A stretch of 64,000 nt of DNA from JAVBQB01 sp031549265 (GCA_031549265.1 JAVBQB010000002.1:372001-436000); one strand, 5' to 3'; counted from the stretch's first letter, positions 9,193 through 18,646 are shown. Notes: generated by a model not told the origin, from the sequence alone. Numbers and translations: made by a program.

Positions 9193-9216
9193 GTCATTAT
9201 TATTAGCGATAATGAC
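9193..9216. repeat. Perfect inverted repeat upstream of dnaG
   Basis: GTCATTAT, eight bases, ATAATGAC. It has no T-run and lies about 110 bases before dnaG. It could be an operator or an mRNA hairpin. No clear -35/-10 pair is seen beside it, although TATACT occurs at 9247. Confidence 0.5.
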
Positions 9217-9324
9217 CGCTTATCAATGGTTATAAAATGAAATTAGTATACTAAACCACTTATTTGGTAAGTATATACTACAAAATTGTCCGCGAGCGCG
9301 ATGTTACCTGAGGATGGCCGAACA

Positions 9325-11088
9325 ATGCAGATTCCGGATAGTTTTATCAGCGAACTTGTCCTGCGCACAGATATTGTCGATACGGTGTCCCAGTATATGG
9401 ATTTGAAAAGACGCGGGTCTTCGTATAAAGGGCTGTGCCCCTTTCACGGTGAGAAGACGCCGTCTTTCACGGTTTCAGCCGAAAAGCAGCTGTTCCATTG
9501 TTTCGGCTGCGGAGCCGGAGGCGACGTAATCAGTTTTGTAATGCGCGCCGAATCCATCGATTTTATTGAAGCCGTCAAGCTGCTGGCCGGCAGGGCGGGT
9601 ATGCAGGCGCCGGAGATTGACGACGGCGGAGCCTCTGCCGCCAAAGGCCGGGTGCTGGAGCTTAACAGGGCCGCCGCCAGATGGTTTCACGAATGTCTGA
9701 AAACTGATACTGGAGCGAACGCCCGGAAATACGTCATCGAACGCGGTCTTGATCCCCGGACGGTAAAGCGTTTTGGCATCGGGTACGCGCCCGCCGGGTG
9801 GGATGGCGTCATCAAAGCGATGTCGGCGCTTGGTTTCACGAAGCAGGAGCTGCTGGACGCGGGACTAGCGCTGACTGGCAGTAAAAAGGATGGGTTTTAT
9901 GACCGGTTTAGAAACCGGCTCATGTTTCCGATAATAGATCTACGGGAGCAGGTAATCGCGTTTGGCGGAAGAGCGCTGGACGGCTCCGGCGCTAAGTACC
10001 TGAATTCTCCCGAGACCATGGTTTTTTCCAAGAGCAGGAATCTTTACGCTTTGAATTTTGCAAAAAAATCAAAAAGGAGAGCTGTTTTGCTTGCGGAAGG
10101 CTACATGGACGTAGTTTCCCTGCATCAGGCGGGCGTGGACTTTGCAGTCGCCTCATTGGGCACCGCGCTGACCGAGACGCAGGCCGCTTTGATCAAGAAA
10201 TATGCCGACAAAGTGTACCTGGCATATGACTCCGATTCAGCGGGCAGAACTGCCGCAGAACGCGCGATCGGTATTCTGGCCAAACACGATCTGTCCGTTC
10301 GGGTCATCAGGCTTGACGGCGCAAAGGATCCGGACGAGTACATCAGACGCTTCGGTCCGGACGCGTTTGAAAAAGCGCTTGAAGCCTGCGAAAGCCATAT
10401 TGAGTATAAGCTGACCGATATTGCCGCAAAATTTGATATGAAAGAAGCCGAGCAGCGGCTGTCCTATATCAAAGAAGCGGTTGCCGTTCTCGCGGGGCTT
10501 GATTCGCTTGCCGAGGCGAGCGTCTATTCAGCTAAAGCCGCCGAGATCGCGGGGGTGGACGCCAATGTCGTCGATATTGAGGTTAAGCGCGAGCGCGCGC
10601 TGCTGCTCAGAAACGAGGACAAGAAGACGCGCCGCCGGGAACTTTCGCCAGTCAAAAACTTTTCGCCTCAGACCCGTGAAGTGAAATACAGTGATTTTCG
10701 AAGTGCCCGCGCGGAGGAAGAGTTGATTGCTCTCATATCTTCCGAACCTTCGGCGATGGCGCAAGCTGAAGACCTAGAACAGGGCGATTTTACGTCTGAC
10801 CTGCTTGGCAGGCTGTATTCCAGCTTTCAGAGGCAATACGAGCTGGGATTGCCAGTAACTCTCGGCGGACTGGCTGGTGAGTTTTCGGCTTCGGAGATGT
10901 CGCACATAAGCGCGATATTGTCGAGACCGCATAATATAGGTAATGTAGCCGATCAAATTCGACAATATACTGAAGCCATCAAGCTGGAGAGCACAATGAG
11001 GAACGCCCGGCAGTCCGATACTGATGAGAGTGTTCAGCTCATTACTGAAGAAATGAGCCGCAAAAAAGGCGGTGGAGGAACACAATGA
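9325..11088 (+). CDS. dnaG: DNA primase
   Basis: A 587-residue primase that makes RNA primers for replication. Domains: CHC2 zinc finger (about 30-90: CPFHGEKTPSF, HCFGCGAGGD), catalytic core with the Toprim motif AEGYMDVVSLHQ and the acidic metal site AYDSDSAGR, then a helicase-binding C-terminal part. ATG at 9325 gives the family start (IPDSFISELVLRTDIVDTV) and has GAGGATGG eight bases upstream; ATG at 9301 is possible. The stop overlaps the rpoD start (ATGA). Confidence 0.96.
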   Translation: MQIPDSFISELVLRTDIVDTVSQYMDLKRRGSSYKGLCPFHGEKTPSFTVSAEKQLFHCFGCGAGGDVISFVMRAESIDFIEAVKLLAGRAGMQAPEIDDGGASAAKGRVLELNRAAARWFHECLKTDTGANARKYVIERGLDPRTVKRFGIGYAPAGWDGVIKAMSALGFTKQELLDAGLALTGSKKDGFYDRFRNRLMFPIIDLREQVIAFGGRALDGSGAKYLNSPETMVFSKSRNLYALNFAKKSKRRAVLLAEGYMDVVSLHQAGVDFAVASLGTALTETQAALIKKYADKVYLAYDSDSAGRTAAERAIGILAKHDLSVRVIRLDGAKDPDEYIRRFGPDAFEKALEACESHIEYKLTDIAAKFDMKEAEQRLSYIKEAVAVLAGLDSLAEASVYSAKAAEIAGVDANVVDIEVKRERALLLRNEDKKTRRRELSPVKNFSPQTREVKYSDFRSARAEEELIALISSEPSAMAQAEDLEQGDFTSDLLGRLYSSFQRQYELGLPVTLGGLAGEFSASEMSHISAILSRPHNIGNVADQIRQYTEAIKLESTMRNARQSDTDESVQLITEEMSRKKGGGGTQ

Positions 11089-12197
11089 ATAGTAGTGAAG
11101 ATAAAAAGCTTGCGATAAAGGAACTCCTGGACACCGGCAAAAAGAAGGGCAAACTGTCGGTGAAGGAGCTTATGGATTCGCTGGAGGAACTGGACCTCGA
11201 GACTGAGCAGATCGACCGGCTTTATGATATGCTCGAAAACCTCGGCATAGAGATCGCGGTTGACGAGGATGCCGCTCTGATTGCCGACGAGGAGTCTCCC
11301 GAATTCGAGGATCTTGAGAGCCTGCCCGAGGAAGAGCTTGTTGATACCGATAAGCTGATGGAAAACCTGAATATTGACGATCCCGTACGCATGTACCTTA
11401 AAGAGATCGGCAAGGTCAACCTTTTGTCTCCCGACGATGAAGTCGTTCTCGCCCAGAAGATGAGCGAAGGTGATGAAGCTGCAAAAATGCGGCTGGCGGA
11501 AGCCAACCTCAGATTGGTGGTCAGCATTGCCAAGCGTTACGTTGGACGCGGAATGCTTTTCCTTGACCTTATTCAGGAGGGCAACCTCGGTCTTATAAAA
11601 GCCGTTGAAAAGTTTGATTATACCAAGGGATACAAGTTCTCGACCTACGCCACCTGGTGGATACGCCAGGCGATAACCCGCGCGATCGCCGACCAGGCGC
11701 GCACCATCCGTATTCCCGTCCACATGGTCGAAACGATAAACAAAGTTATTCGCGTTTCAAGACAGCTGCTGCAGGAGCTGGGGCACGATCCGCTGCCCGA
11801 GGACATTGCCGAGGTCATGAACATGGCGCCCGACAAAGTCCGCGAGATCATGAAAGTCGCCCAGGAACCGGTTTCGCTGGAGACGCCGATCGGCGAGGAG
11901 GAAGACAGCCATCTCGGCGACTTCATCCCCGACGAGGACGCTTCCGAGCCTGCCGAGGCGGCGTCGTTTACGTTGCTTAAGGAACAGCTTGTCGATGTGC
12001 TCGGAACGCTGACATCGAGGGAAGAAAAGGTGCTCAAGCTCAGATTTGGGATTGAGGACGGGCGCACACGCACGCTGGAGGAAGTCGGGCGCGAGTTTAA
12101 CGTCACCCGCGAACGAATCCGTCAGATCGAAGCCAAAGCGCTGCGTAAACTGCGCCATCCCAGCCGCTCCAAGAAATTGAAGGACTTTTTAAACTGA
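11085..12197 (+). CDS. rpoD: Primary sigma factor SigA/RpoD
   Basis: A 370-residue housekeeping sigma factor. Visible parts: acidic region 1.1-like start, region 1.2 (DDPVRMYLKEIGKV), region 2 (RLVVSIAKRYVGRGMLFLDLIQEGNLGL and the -10 reading helix TYATWWIRQAITRAIADQ), region 3, and region 4 helix-turn-helix (NVTRERIRQIEAKALRKLRHP). Its start lies inside the dnaG stop region, the classic macromolecular synthesis order, here without rpsU. The consensus TTGACA/TATAAT elements elsewhere in this window are its expected targets. Confidence 0.97.
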   Translation: MNSSEDKKLAIKELLDTGKKKGKLSVKELMDSLEELDLETEQIDRLYDMLENLGIEIAVDEDAALIADEESPEFEDLESLPEEELVDTDKLMENLNIDDPVRMYLKEIGKVNLLSPDDEVVLAQKMSEGDEAAKMRLAEANLRLVVSIAKRYVGRGMLFLDLIQEGNLGLIKAVEKFDYTKGYKFSTYATWWIRQAITRAIADQARTIRIPVHMVETINKVIRVSRQLLQELGHDPLPEDIAEVMNMAPDKVREIMKVAQEPVSLETPIGEEEDSHLGDFIPDEDASEPAEAASFTLLKEQLVDVLGTLTSREEKVLKLRFGIEDGRTRTLEEVGREFNVTRERIRQIEAKALRKLRHPSRSKKLKDFLN

Positions 12198-12222
12198 CCC
12201 TCGATTCATTCGAATCAAGGGT
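12197..12222 (+). terminator. Hairpin after rpoD, weak terminator
   Basis: ACCCTCGATTC, ATTC loop, GAATCAAGGGT with one mismatch. Only TTTGG follows, so termination would be partial. Confidence 0.45.
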
Positions 12223-12267
12223 TTGGCGGCAGCGCTGATAAATAATTGCGCACTCTTGTTTTTTTCG

Positions 12268-12297
12268 TTGACAATTACAGTGAAAATTTGGTAATCT
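12268..12297 (+). promoter_or_regulatory. Promoter of the PilZ gene
   Basis: TTGACA (12268-12273), 18-base spacer, TAATCT (12292-12297). This leaves a leader of about 125 bases before the PilZ start. Confidence 0.55.
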
Positions 12298-12311
12298 ATT
12301 AGTTGATCATT

Positions 12312-12340
12312 AGTTAGCCAATCTCGAGTTAACCAATCTC
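12312..12340 (+). repeat. Tandem 15-base repeat in the PilZ leader
   Basis: AGTTAGCCAATCTC (12312-12325) and AGTTAACCAATCTC (12327-12340) differ at one base and have a 15-base period. It may be a protein-binding site or chance; nothing in it resembles a known riboswitch. Confidence 0.5.
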
Positions 12341-12429
12341 AGATGATGCGATGACCCGGATCAATACGAATTACATATTGTCTTGAGTCTGGATTACTAT
12401 TCTGCTGAGCAGACTTTCTGGAGGCGGGT

Positions 12430-13140
12430 ATGGAACCAACTGGAATAAAGCCCGGAACAAAACTGACGCTTGGCTTGTACAGCCGAAAGAACGACGATCA
12501 GAGCTTTTCACTGTCGTCCACATTTGAGTGCGACGAGCAAAACGGAGAGTTTCTGATTGCCGCGCCGTTCTATATGAACAGCTTGTACCCGATTCAGCCG
12601 GGCGAGTTGCTTTTCGTCTCGTTTTCCGATAAGGACGCGCGTTACGATATGCAGGGAACAGTGACCGACAGGTTTAAAGAAGGCGATTTGGCGTTTGTGC
12701 GAGTCAACCGCATTACCGAGATTGTGCGTACCCAGCGCCGTGAGGATTTCCGCCTCGAGGTCGTGCTTGACATCGATCTTGAGCGCATGCTGGAAAAGAA
12801 TGAACGGTTTTTTACCCATGTGGTTAAAGCGAGGACGATAGACCTGAGCGGCGGCGGCTCGGCGCTCTACTGCGACGAGTACATTCCGGAGGGCGAGAAG
12901 ATTGTCGCCGGTTTGCCGATTGGCGAAAAGGGCGGACTCGTCTATGTCAACTCTGAAATCCGCTGGATCAGGCGGGGAGAGCCTGAAGCCTCATACAAGT
13001 ATTTTGTCGGACTCAAATTTTTGTTCAAGCAGAATACCGATAAAGAAAAAGTCGTCAAATATATTTTTGGCTTGCAGCGCAAGCGTATGAATGTATCCGC
13101 TAAAAAGGTATCGGCCAATCCTTTTGATGATCTGATATGA
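12430..13140 (+). CDS. PilZ-domain c-di-GMP receptor, YcgR-like
   Basis: A 236-residue protein with an N-terminal YcgR-N-like beta domain (about 1-95) and a C-terminal PilZ domain (about 98-220). The c-di-GMP ligands are present: the RxxxR element in TQRREDFRL and the D-x-S-x3-G element in DLSGGGSAL. YcgR proteins bind c-di-GMP and brake the flagellar motor or regulate surface behaviour. No flagellar gene lies nearby, so the output partner is unknown. GGAGGCGG precedes ATG. A strong terminator follows. Confidence 0.9.
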   Translation: MEPTGIKPGTKLTLGLYSRKNDDQSFSLSSTFECDEQNGEFLIAAPFYMNSLYPIQPGELLFVSFSDKDARYDMQGTVTDRFKEGDLAFVRVNRITEIVRTQRREDFRLEVVLDIDLERMLEKNERFFTHVVKARTIDLSGGGSALYCDEYIPEGEKIVAGLPIGEKGGLVYVNSEIRWIRRGEPEASYKYFVGLKFLFKQNTDKEKVVKYIFGLQRKRMNVSAKKVSANPFDDLI

Positions 13141-13145
13141 AACAA

Positions 13146-13193
13146 GCGCCGGCGAAACTATGTGTTCGCCGGCGCCGATTATTTTGTTTTTTA
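13146..13193. terminator. Bidirectional terminator between the PilZ and pseudouridine synthase genes
   Basis: GCGCCGGCGAA (13146-13156) pairs perfectly with TTCGCCGGCGC (13165-13175). A T-rich tract follows on the plus strand. It serves the PilZ gene and may also stop the convergent gene. Confidence 0.85.
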
Positions 13194-14162
13194 TTGCTGA
13201 CGAGTGTTCGATGCGGATATTAGTTTGTCAAATGTTGATATAAACGGCGCGGTGTCGACTGAAAATGTACGCTTAGACAGACTGCGCAGAACACCCTCGT
13301 TTGTCTGGAATGTCACGCTAAATGACAGCAGAGACTGCGAATTAAATCCCGGGAGCTCGATGTTGCCATATTTTCCGTCGCCAGCAAGCGGATGACCTAT
13401 ATCCGCCATCTGCACGCGGATTTGATGTGTGCGGCCGGTGAGCAGTGTGCATTCGACCAGCGAGAAATTGCCCGAGCTTCTCAGCACCAGGTAGTCGGTC
13501 GCTGCGTATTGCGCGCCGGGGCAGGATTGCTGGCGGACATAGACCCGGTTGTCGCGGGCGTCTTTGAAAAGATAGCTTTCCAGCCTCGCGGCGGGAGGAC
13601 TCGGCGTCCCGTGTACTATGCACAGGTATTTCTTCTCGACCTTACGCTCGCGTATGGCCTTGTTGATGTCACGAAGAGCGGGCGCGGTCTTGGCCGCGAT
13701 TACCAAACCCTCCGTATTGCGGTCGATTCTGTTGCAAAGCGCGGGCGCGAACGATCCCGCGGATTCCGGGTCCCAAGCACCGGAGGCGCGGCAGTAGGCC
13801 TTAATGTGGTTGATCAGCGTATCCACCGTTTCGCGCGCGTCGGGCTGGCAGGGCATGCCGGAAGGCTTAACGGCAATAAGCAGGTGCTCGTTTTCAAAGC
13901 AGATGTCAAAACGCGGGCGGCTGATAAGCGTCCACTCTTCGCCCGACGCCGGACTGTCTAGAAACTGGTCGTGGATGTATAGCGAGATAACGTCGCCTGC
14001 TTGAAGGCGGTCATTTATCGAGGCGCGCTTGCCGTTGAGCTTGATATTTTTAACTCTGACGCTCTTTTGCAGCAATGACGAGGGCAACCGCGGGAACATT
14101 TTGGAAATGTATCTGTCCAGCCGCATTCCGGCGTCATTTCCGGTGACTCTCAGTTCCCTCAT
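13191..14162 (-). CDS. RluA-family rRNA pseudouridine synthase
   Basis: A 323-residue enzyme that isomerises uridine in structured RNA. An N-terminal S4 RNA-binding domain (about 8-70: MRLDRYISKMFP, ...KLNGKRAS) precedes the catalytic domain, with the catalytic Asp in CNRIDRNTEGLVIAAK, a slight variant of the usual HRLDxxTSG, and later HQIRVQMADIGHPLAGD. ATG at 14162 is chosen because AAGGAGT lies five bases upstream; the open frame extends 22 codons further back. RluC/RluD-type target sites cannot be told from sequence alone. Confidence 0.9.
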   Translation of the reverse strand: MRELRVTGNDAGMRLDRYISKMFPRLPSSLLQKSVRVKNIKLNGKRASINDRLQAGDVISLYIHDQFLDSPASGEEWTLISRPRFDICFENEHLLIAVKPSGMPCQPDARETVDTLINHIKAYCRASGAWDPESAGSFAPALCNRIDRNTEGLVIAAKTAPALRDINKAIRERKVEKKYLCIVHGTPSPPAARLESYLFKDARDNRVYVRQQSCPGAQYAATDYLVLRSSGNFSLVECTLLTGRTHQIRVQMADIGHPLAGDGKYGNIELPGFNSQSLLSFSVTFQTNEGVLRSLSKRTFSVDTAPFISTFDKLISASNTRQQ

Positions 14163-14288
14163 TTTTAACTCCTTCAATGTAAAAACTCGTAATAGACTAA
14201 TAATAAGCGTATGTTTTCGAGTTTTCAATACTTATTTGACGTACTATAAGCAATTAATTATTAAATTGACTGTTCATGGCGATTTTTA

Positions 14289-14317
14289 TTGACAAACTGC
14301 CCGAGTTCCGTTATACT
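14289..14317 (+). promoter_or_regulatory. Strong SigA promoter of the DUF177-rpmF operon
   Basis: TTGACA (14289-14294), 17-base spacer, TATACT (14312-14317): a near-consensus promoter 30 bases ahead of the DUF177 start. Confidence 0.85.
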
Positions 14318-14346
14318 ACCATATGTACCGTTTGAGAGGTGTAATC

Positions 14347-14844
14347 ATGCAGATTGATCTTCGTTCCATCATTGACATCCCAGGTGGACGCATTCCGTTT
14401 GAATTTACACTCGATTTGTCAGATTTAGAGATTAATTTCCATCATCCGGCGGCGCATGAGATCGCCGTTTCCGGTGAGATTGTCAATGCGGCCGGCATAC
14501 TAAAGCTTACGGCGGTTGCATCAACCGTACTCGAGTTGACCTGTGACCGGTGCATCAGTCAGTTTTCGCGTGACTGGAAGTTTGATTTGTCCTGTATACT
14601 TGCCGAATCGGTCGGTGAAGACATCAGCGACGAGTACGTCCTGATTTCGGATGCCGCTGTCGATGTTGCCGACATTCTCCGAACGACGTTTATACTGGAC
14701 ATGGACCTGAAGTGGCTGTGCAGCGAGGATTGCAAGGGACTTTGCCTTGCGTGTGGAACCAACCTGAACTCCGGCGTGTGTTCATGCGGCAGCCGGGCCG
14801 CGGATCCGAGACTTGCAGCGCTCAGCGCTCTGTTACCCCGTTAA
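14347..14844 (+). CDS. YceD/DUF177 family protein
   Basis: A 165-residue protein of the DUF177 (YceD) family, which almost always precedes rpmF and is linked to 23S rRNA or ribosome assembly. The family cysteine pattern is present: LTCDRCISQF in the middle, then C-x3-C, C-x2-C and C-x-C pairs near the end (CSEDCKGLCLACG, VCSCG), suggesting a zinc site. ATG at 14347 is chosen because GAGAGGTG lies just upstream. rpmF starts 43 bases after the stop. Confidence 0.92.
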   Translation: MQIDLRSIIDIPGGRIPFEFTLDLSDLEINFHHPAAHEIAVSGEIVNAAGILKLTAVASTVLELTCDRCISQFSRDWKFDLSCILAESVGEDISDEYVLISDAAVDVADILRTTFILDMDLKWLCSEDCKGLCLACGTNLNSGVCSCGSRAADPRLAALSALLPR

Positions 14845-14887
14845 AGTTGCCAATTTCGGCTAAGACTAATGTTGGGAGGTGTCACTA

Positions 14888-15079
14888 ATGGCCGTTCCGA
14901 AGAGAAAAACATCTAAGCAAAGACGCGATAAAAGGCGCAGCTCCCACTGGAAGTTGGATATGCCCGGAATTGTTACTTGCCCGAGATGTAAGGCGTTCAA
15001 ATTGCCCCACCGCGCTTGTAAAGCATGCGGAACTTACAACGGACGTACCGTTATTTCTGTTGCTGAGGATAAGAAATAA
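14888..15079 (+). CDS. rpmF: Ribosomal protein L32, zinc-binding form
   Basis: A 63-residue large-subunit protein with the family start AVPKRKTSKQRRDKRRSSHW and zinc ligands CPRC and CKAC. The start ATG at 14888 follows GGGAGGTG; an upstream in-frame GTG lies inside that site. In most Bacillota rpmF is followed by plsX and fatty-acid genes, but here a 244-base gap and the DUF512 gene follow. Confidence 0.96.
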   Translation: MAVPKRKTSKQRRDKRRSSHWKLDMPGIVTCPRCKAFKLPHRACKACGTYNGRTVISVAEDKK

Positions 15080-15230
15080 GCGTCCCGCAGTTATTGCCGC
15101 GCCTCCTGTAAGTTCGCGCGGTCATGATGATTCTGTTTGTCCACTTCCTGATGCGGTCTCGCATTTCGGGATGTGGGCAAATTTATTTTCCCGGGCTTTG
15201 TCTGATGTGACGACGTTCGGAAACAGTTAG

Positions 15231-15265
15231 TTTTCGGCAGCGCTGTGGCAGAGTTTTGCCGAAAA
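15231..15265 (+). promoter_or_regulatory. Hairpin in the leader of the DUF512 gene
   Basis: TTTTCGGCA (15231-15239) pairs with TGCCGAAAA (15257-15265). There is no T-run, so it is more likely a structured leader than a terminator. The rest of 15080-15323 shows no feature I can name. Confidence 0.4.
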
Positions 15266-15323
15266 GCAGGAGTTCTCGCGATAATCCACGTATATCTGTC
15301 GAAGCGTTCGGGAGGTTTTCACT

Positions 15324-16613
15324 TTGCATCAGTTGATCCAGTCGGTGCGGCCGGGCAGTCCCGCGTTTAAGGCGGGCATTGTTCCCGGGCAGCGGCTCAT
15401 AAGCATTAACGGCCATATAATTCGGGACGTACTGGACTTTCAGTTCTACGGCTATGACTCGCGACTCGATATTGTACTCGAGGATCAGACCGGCGAACGA
15501 CGCGAGGTATCGCTGCGGAAACGCGACGGCGCAGACCCCGGCATCGAGTTTGAGACGTATTTGATGGACAAACAAAAGTCGTGCTGCAATAAATGCGTAT
15601 TCTGCTTCGTCGACCAACTTGCGCCCGATATGCGGGAATCGTTGTACTTCAAGGACGATGACGCGCGCCTTTCGTTTTTGCTGGGCAATTACATCACGCT
15701 CACCAACCTGACCGATGAGGACGCCGCCCGCATAATCGAGATGAAAATCAATCCGCTCAATATTTCCGTGCACACAACCGACCCTGAGCTGCGGTCCTTT
15801 ATGCTGGGCAACCGGCGCGGAGGACAATCGCTGAAGCTGCTGAGTGACTTCGCTGACGCGGGTATCGGGCTGAACTGCCAGGTGGTTGTCTGCCCGGGTA
15901 TCAACGACGGCGCGCACCTGCAAAAGACACTGACCGAGCTTCTGGCGATGCAGCCGGCCGTGCTGAGCATCGCGGTGGTTCCGGTGGGACTGACGAAATG
16001 GCGCGGGAATCTGCATCCCCTTAATCCAGTCGACGAAGCGGCAGCCCGTGAGATAATCGGGATTACGGACAGCCTCGGAGCGGCCAATATCGAAAAATAC
16101 GGAACGCGCCTGGTCTACGCCGCCGACGAACTTTACCTGAAGGCAGGCATCGAAATACCCGGCTTCGACTTCTTTGAGGATTTTCCGCAGCTGGAAAACG
16201 GAGTGGGCATGTGGGCTATTTTCAAAGACGAATTCAATTCGGCGATTGAAACAAATTTGTCACCAAAAGGACAAAAATCAATAGTAACAGGCACCGGAAT
16301 AGCACCGTTGCTTCGAAAACTGCTTGACGATGCGGGCTTTACATGCGATAATGTTTTAATGCACCCGATACCAAATCAGTTGTTCGGAAACATGGTTGAC
16401 GTTGCGGGTCTGGTCGGCGGCGCGGACATAATCTCCGAGCTGCGCGGCGAAAAAATCGGCGGTTGTCTGCTCATCCCCGCGTCCATGCTGCGCCACGGCG
16501 GCGATCTGTTTATCGACAGTACGAGTCCCGCCGATATTGAGCGTGAGCTTGGTGTCAGCGTCCGTGTGGTAGAGGTTGACGGCGGCGCGCTGGCGGACGC
16601 GATCTGCGACTGA
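15324..16613 (+). CDS. DUF512 radical-SAM/PDZ protein
   Basis: A 429-residue protein: N-terminal PDZ-like domain (about 5-75, with GSPAFKAGIVPGQRLISING), a radical-SAM-type core with the cluster motif CCNKCVFCF (C-x3-C-x2-C pattern, about residues 86-93), and the C-terminal DUF512 region with GTGIAPLL. The family is widespread in Clostridia beside der; its substrate is unknown. The start is TTG at 15324 with GGAGGT eight bases upstream. It is followed by der after 35 bases. Confidence 0.9.
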   Translation: MHQLIQSVRPGSPAFKAGIVPGQRLISINGHIIRDVLDFQFYGYDSRLDIVLEDQTGERREVSLRKRDGADPGIEFETYLMDKQKSCCNKCVFCFVDQLAPDMRESLYFKDDDARLSFLLGNYITLTNLTDEDAARIIEMKINPLNISVHTTDPELRSFMLGNRRGGQSLKLLSDFADAGIGLNCQVVVCPGINDGAHLQKTLTELLAMQPAVLSIAVVPVGLTKWRGNLHPLNPVDEAAAREIIGITDSLGAANIEKYGTRLVYAADELYLKAGIEIPGFDFFEDFPQLENGVGMWAIFKDEFNSAIETNLSPKGQKSIVTGTGIAPLLRKLLDDAGFTCDNVLMHPIPNQLFGNMVDVAGLVGGADIISELRGEKIGGCLLIPASMLRHGGDLFIDSTSPADIERELGVSVRVVEVDGGALADAICD

Positions 16614-16648
16614 CCGCATGCAAAAACCACTTACTGGAAGGAAATAGA

Positions 16649-17971
16649 ATGTCTAAACCTATAGTTGCGATCGTCGGAAGGCCCAATGTAGGCAAGTCAA
16701 TGTTGTTTAACAAGCTTGCCGGCCGTAGGCTGTCGATCGTTGAAGATACGCCCGGAGTAACGCGCGACAGGCTGTACGCCGACTGCGAATGGAACGGGCG
16801 CGATTTCTCCATCGTCGACACAGGCGGAATTGAGCCGAGAACAGACGATGAAATGCTGAGCTTCATGCGTTTGCAAGCCGAAATAGCGATCAGCCACGCC
16901 GACGTCATCATTTTTGTGTGCGATCTGCACGTCGGCCTTACGATTGCCGACCGCGAGGTCGCCACAATGCTGCAAAGAGCTTCAAAGCCGATCGTTCTGG
17001 CCGTTAACAAGGCCGATACGACCGGCAGAGTGCACCCCGATTTCTATGAGTTTTACAATCTCGGACTCGGCGACCCGGTCGCGGTATCCGCCCTCCACGG
17101 CACCGGCACCGGCGATCTGCTGGACGCCTGCGTGGATTATTTTCCGCCCGAGAGCGAATTTGAGAAGGAAGATCAGGCTATACAGGTGGCGATCATCGGT
17201 AAGCCGAATGTAGGCAAGTCCTCGCTGGTGAACAAAATTCTGGGGTTTGAGCGCGTTATCGTCAGCGATATACCGGGCACTACCCGTGACTCGGTGGATA
17301 CGCCGTTTGAAAACAAATTTGGCAAATATGTTTTCATTGATACCGCCGGAATGCGCAAGAAGTCCAGGATAGAGGAAGCCATAGAACGTTACAGCGTCAT
17401 GCGCTCGCTGCTCTCTATCGAACGATCATCCGTCTGCCTTATTATGATTGACGCGCGCGACGGCGTGACCGAGCAGGATACCAAGATCGCGGGCGCGGCG
17501 CATGAAGCCGGGCGGGCGTGCATAATAGTCGTCAACAAGTGGGATTTGATAGAAAAAGACGATAGAACGATGGATAAGATGCGCGCCCAGGTGCGCGAGG
17601 GTCTGTCGTTTATGTCGTATGCTCCGGTTATATTCATATCCGCGACCACGGGGCAGAGAGTCGAGCGCCTGTTTGAGCTCATTAACTTCGTCGCGTCGCA
17701 GCACTGCATGCGCATTTCTACTGGAATGCTAAACGATGTTCTTGCCGACGCAACCGCGAGAGTGCAGCCGCCCTCAGACAAAGGCAAACGCCTAAAGGTA
17801 TTCTATATGACCCAGACCGGGGTGTCGCCTCCGACTTTTGTGGTTTTTGTTAATGACGCCGAGCTGTTCCATTTTTCGTATATGCGGTATATTGAGAATC
17901 AGATCCGCGGCGTTTTTGGCCTCGAGGGCACGCGGGTACGCATGATAGTCCGTCAAAAGGGGGATACTTGA
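16649..17971 (+). CDS. der: Ribosome-assembly GTPase Der (EngA)
   Basis: A 440-residue protein with two tandem G domains and a C-terminal KH-like domain. G1 motifs GRPNVGKS (about residue 8) and GKPNVGKS (about 184), G3 DTGG and DTAGM, and G4 NKAD and NKWD are all present. Der is essential for maturation of the 50S subunit. AAGGAAAT precedes ATG. The plsY start follows its stop directly. Confidence 0.97.
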   Translation: MSKPIVAIVGRPNVGKSMLFNKLAGRRLSIVEDTPGVTRDRLYADCEWNGRDFSIVDTGGIEPRTDDEMLSFMRLQAEIAISHADVIIFVCDLHVGLTIADREVATMLQRASKPIVLAVNKADTTGRVHPDFYEFYNLGLGDPVAVSALHGTGTGDLLDACVDYFPPESEFEKEDQAIQVAIIGKPNVGKSSLVNKILGFERVIVSDIPGTTRDSVDTPFENKFGKYVFIDTAGMRKKSRIEEAIERYSVMRSLLSIERSSVCLIMIDARDGVTEQDTKIAGAAHEAGRACIIVVNKWDLIEKDDRTMDKMRAQVREGLSFMSYAPVIFISATTGQRVERLFELINFVASQHCMRISTGMLNDVLADATARVQPPSDKGKRLKVFYMTQTGVSPPTFVVFVNDAELFHFSYMRYIENQIRGVFGLEGTRVRMIVRQKGDT

Positions 17972-18634
17972 TTGGATGAGTGGCAAAAAATCCTGATAAC
18001 CGTTGTCAGCGCTTATCTGATCGGCAGCCTGAACTTTGCAATTATAGTCTCCAGAATTGCCACTAAGTCGGATATCCGCAACCATGGAAGCGGCAACGCG
18101 GGCAGCACGAACGCCTACCGCACTCTGGGCCCGAAGCTAGCAATTCTGGTTATTTTGGGAGATATACTCAAGGGCTTTGCGGCGGTTCTGGTCGGCTGGC
18201 TGATACTTGGCGATCTCGGCAAGATGATTGCCGGCACGTTTGCGGTCATCGGCCATGCGTTTCCGTTATACTTCGGGTTTAAGGGCGGCAAGGGCGTGCT
18301 GACCACGGCTGCCATTATGGTGCTGGTCGACTGGCGCATCGCTTTGATCGCGTACGGAATTTTCATCGTATTGTCGGTGCCAACGCGGTTCGTTTCGCTC
18401 GGGTCGGTTTGCGCGGCGGCAAGCCTGCCGTTTACTGCCATGCTTTTTTACTACAATCTCCCGGAGTGGCCGATTTATCTGGCCATGACTACGCTTTTCG
18501 CGCTCATCATAATAATTCTGCACAAAGCCAATATTGTACGGCTTTTCCGCGGGCAGGAGAACAAGTTCTCGTTCTCACGCAAACGCTCAAGTGAGCAGCG
18601 CGGCACAGAAGGCAGCGTACATAACGATAGATAG
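17972..18634 (+). CDS. plsY: Glycerol-3-phosphate acyltransferase PlsY
   Basis: A 220-residue integral membrane enzyme that moves the acyl group from acyl-phosphate to glycerol-3-phosphate, the first step of phospholipid synthesis. The family motifs are visible: SAYLIGSLNFAIIVSR, HGSGNAGSTNAYRTLG, and the late GFKGGKGV. Five to seven membrane helices are expected. It starts at TTG (17972), immediately after the der stop, with AAGGGGG in the end of der as the ribosome binding site. The basic tail (KRSSEQRG) is longer than usual. Confidence 0.94.
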   Translation: MDEWQKILITVVSAYLIGSLNFAIIVSRIATKSDIRNHGSGNAGSTNAYRTLGPKLAILVILGDILKGFAAVLVGWLILGDLGKMIAGTFAVIGHAFPLYFGFKGGKGVLTTAAIMVLVDWRIALIAYGIFIVLSVPTRFVSLGSVCAAASLPFTAMLFYYNLPEWPIYLAMTTLFALIIIILHKANIVRLFRGQENKFSFSRKRSSEQRGTEGSVHNDR

Positions 18635-18646
18635 CCAATATGTGGG

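Noticed and set aside
9191..9252. A SigA promoter ahead of dnaG
   Set aside because: TTGTCA, TATAAA and TATACT are present but no pair has a spacing of 16 to 18 bases.
12298..12429. A c-di-GMP riboswitch in the PilZ leader
   Set aside because: The conserved GEMM elements are not present; only a tandem repeat is seen.
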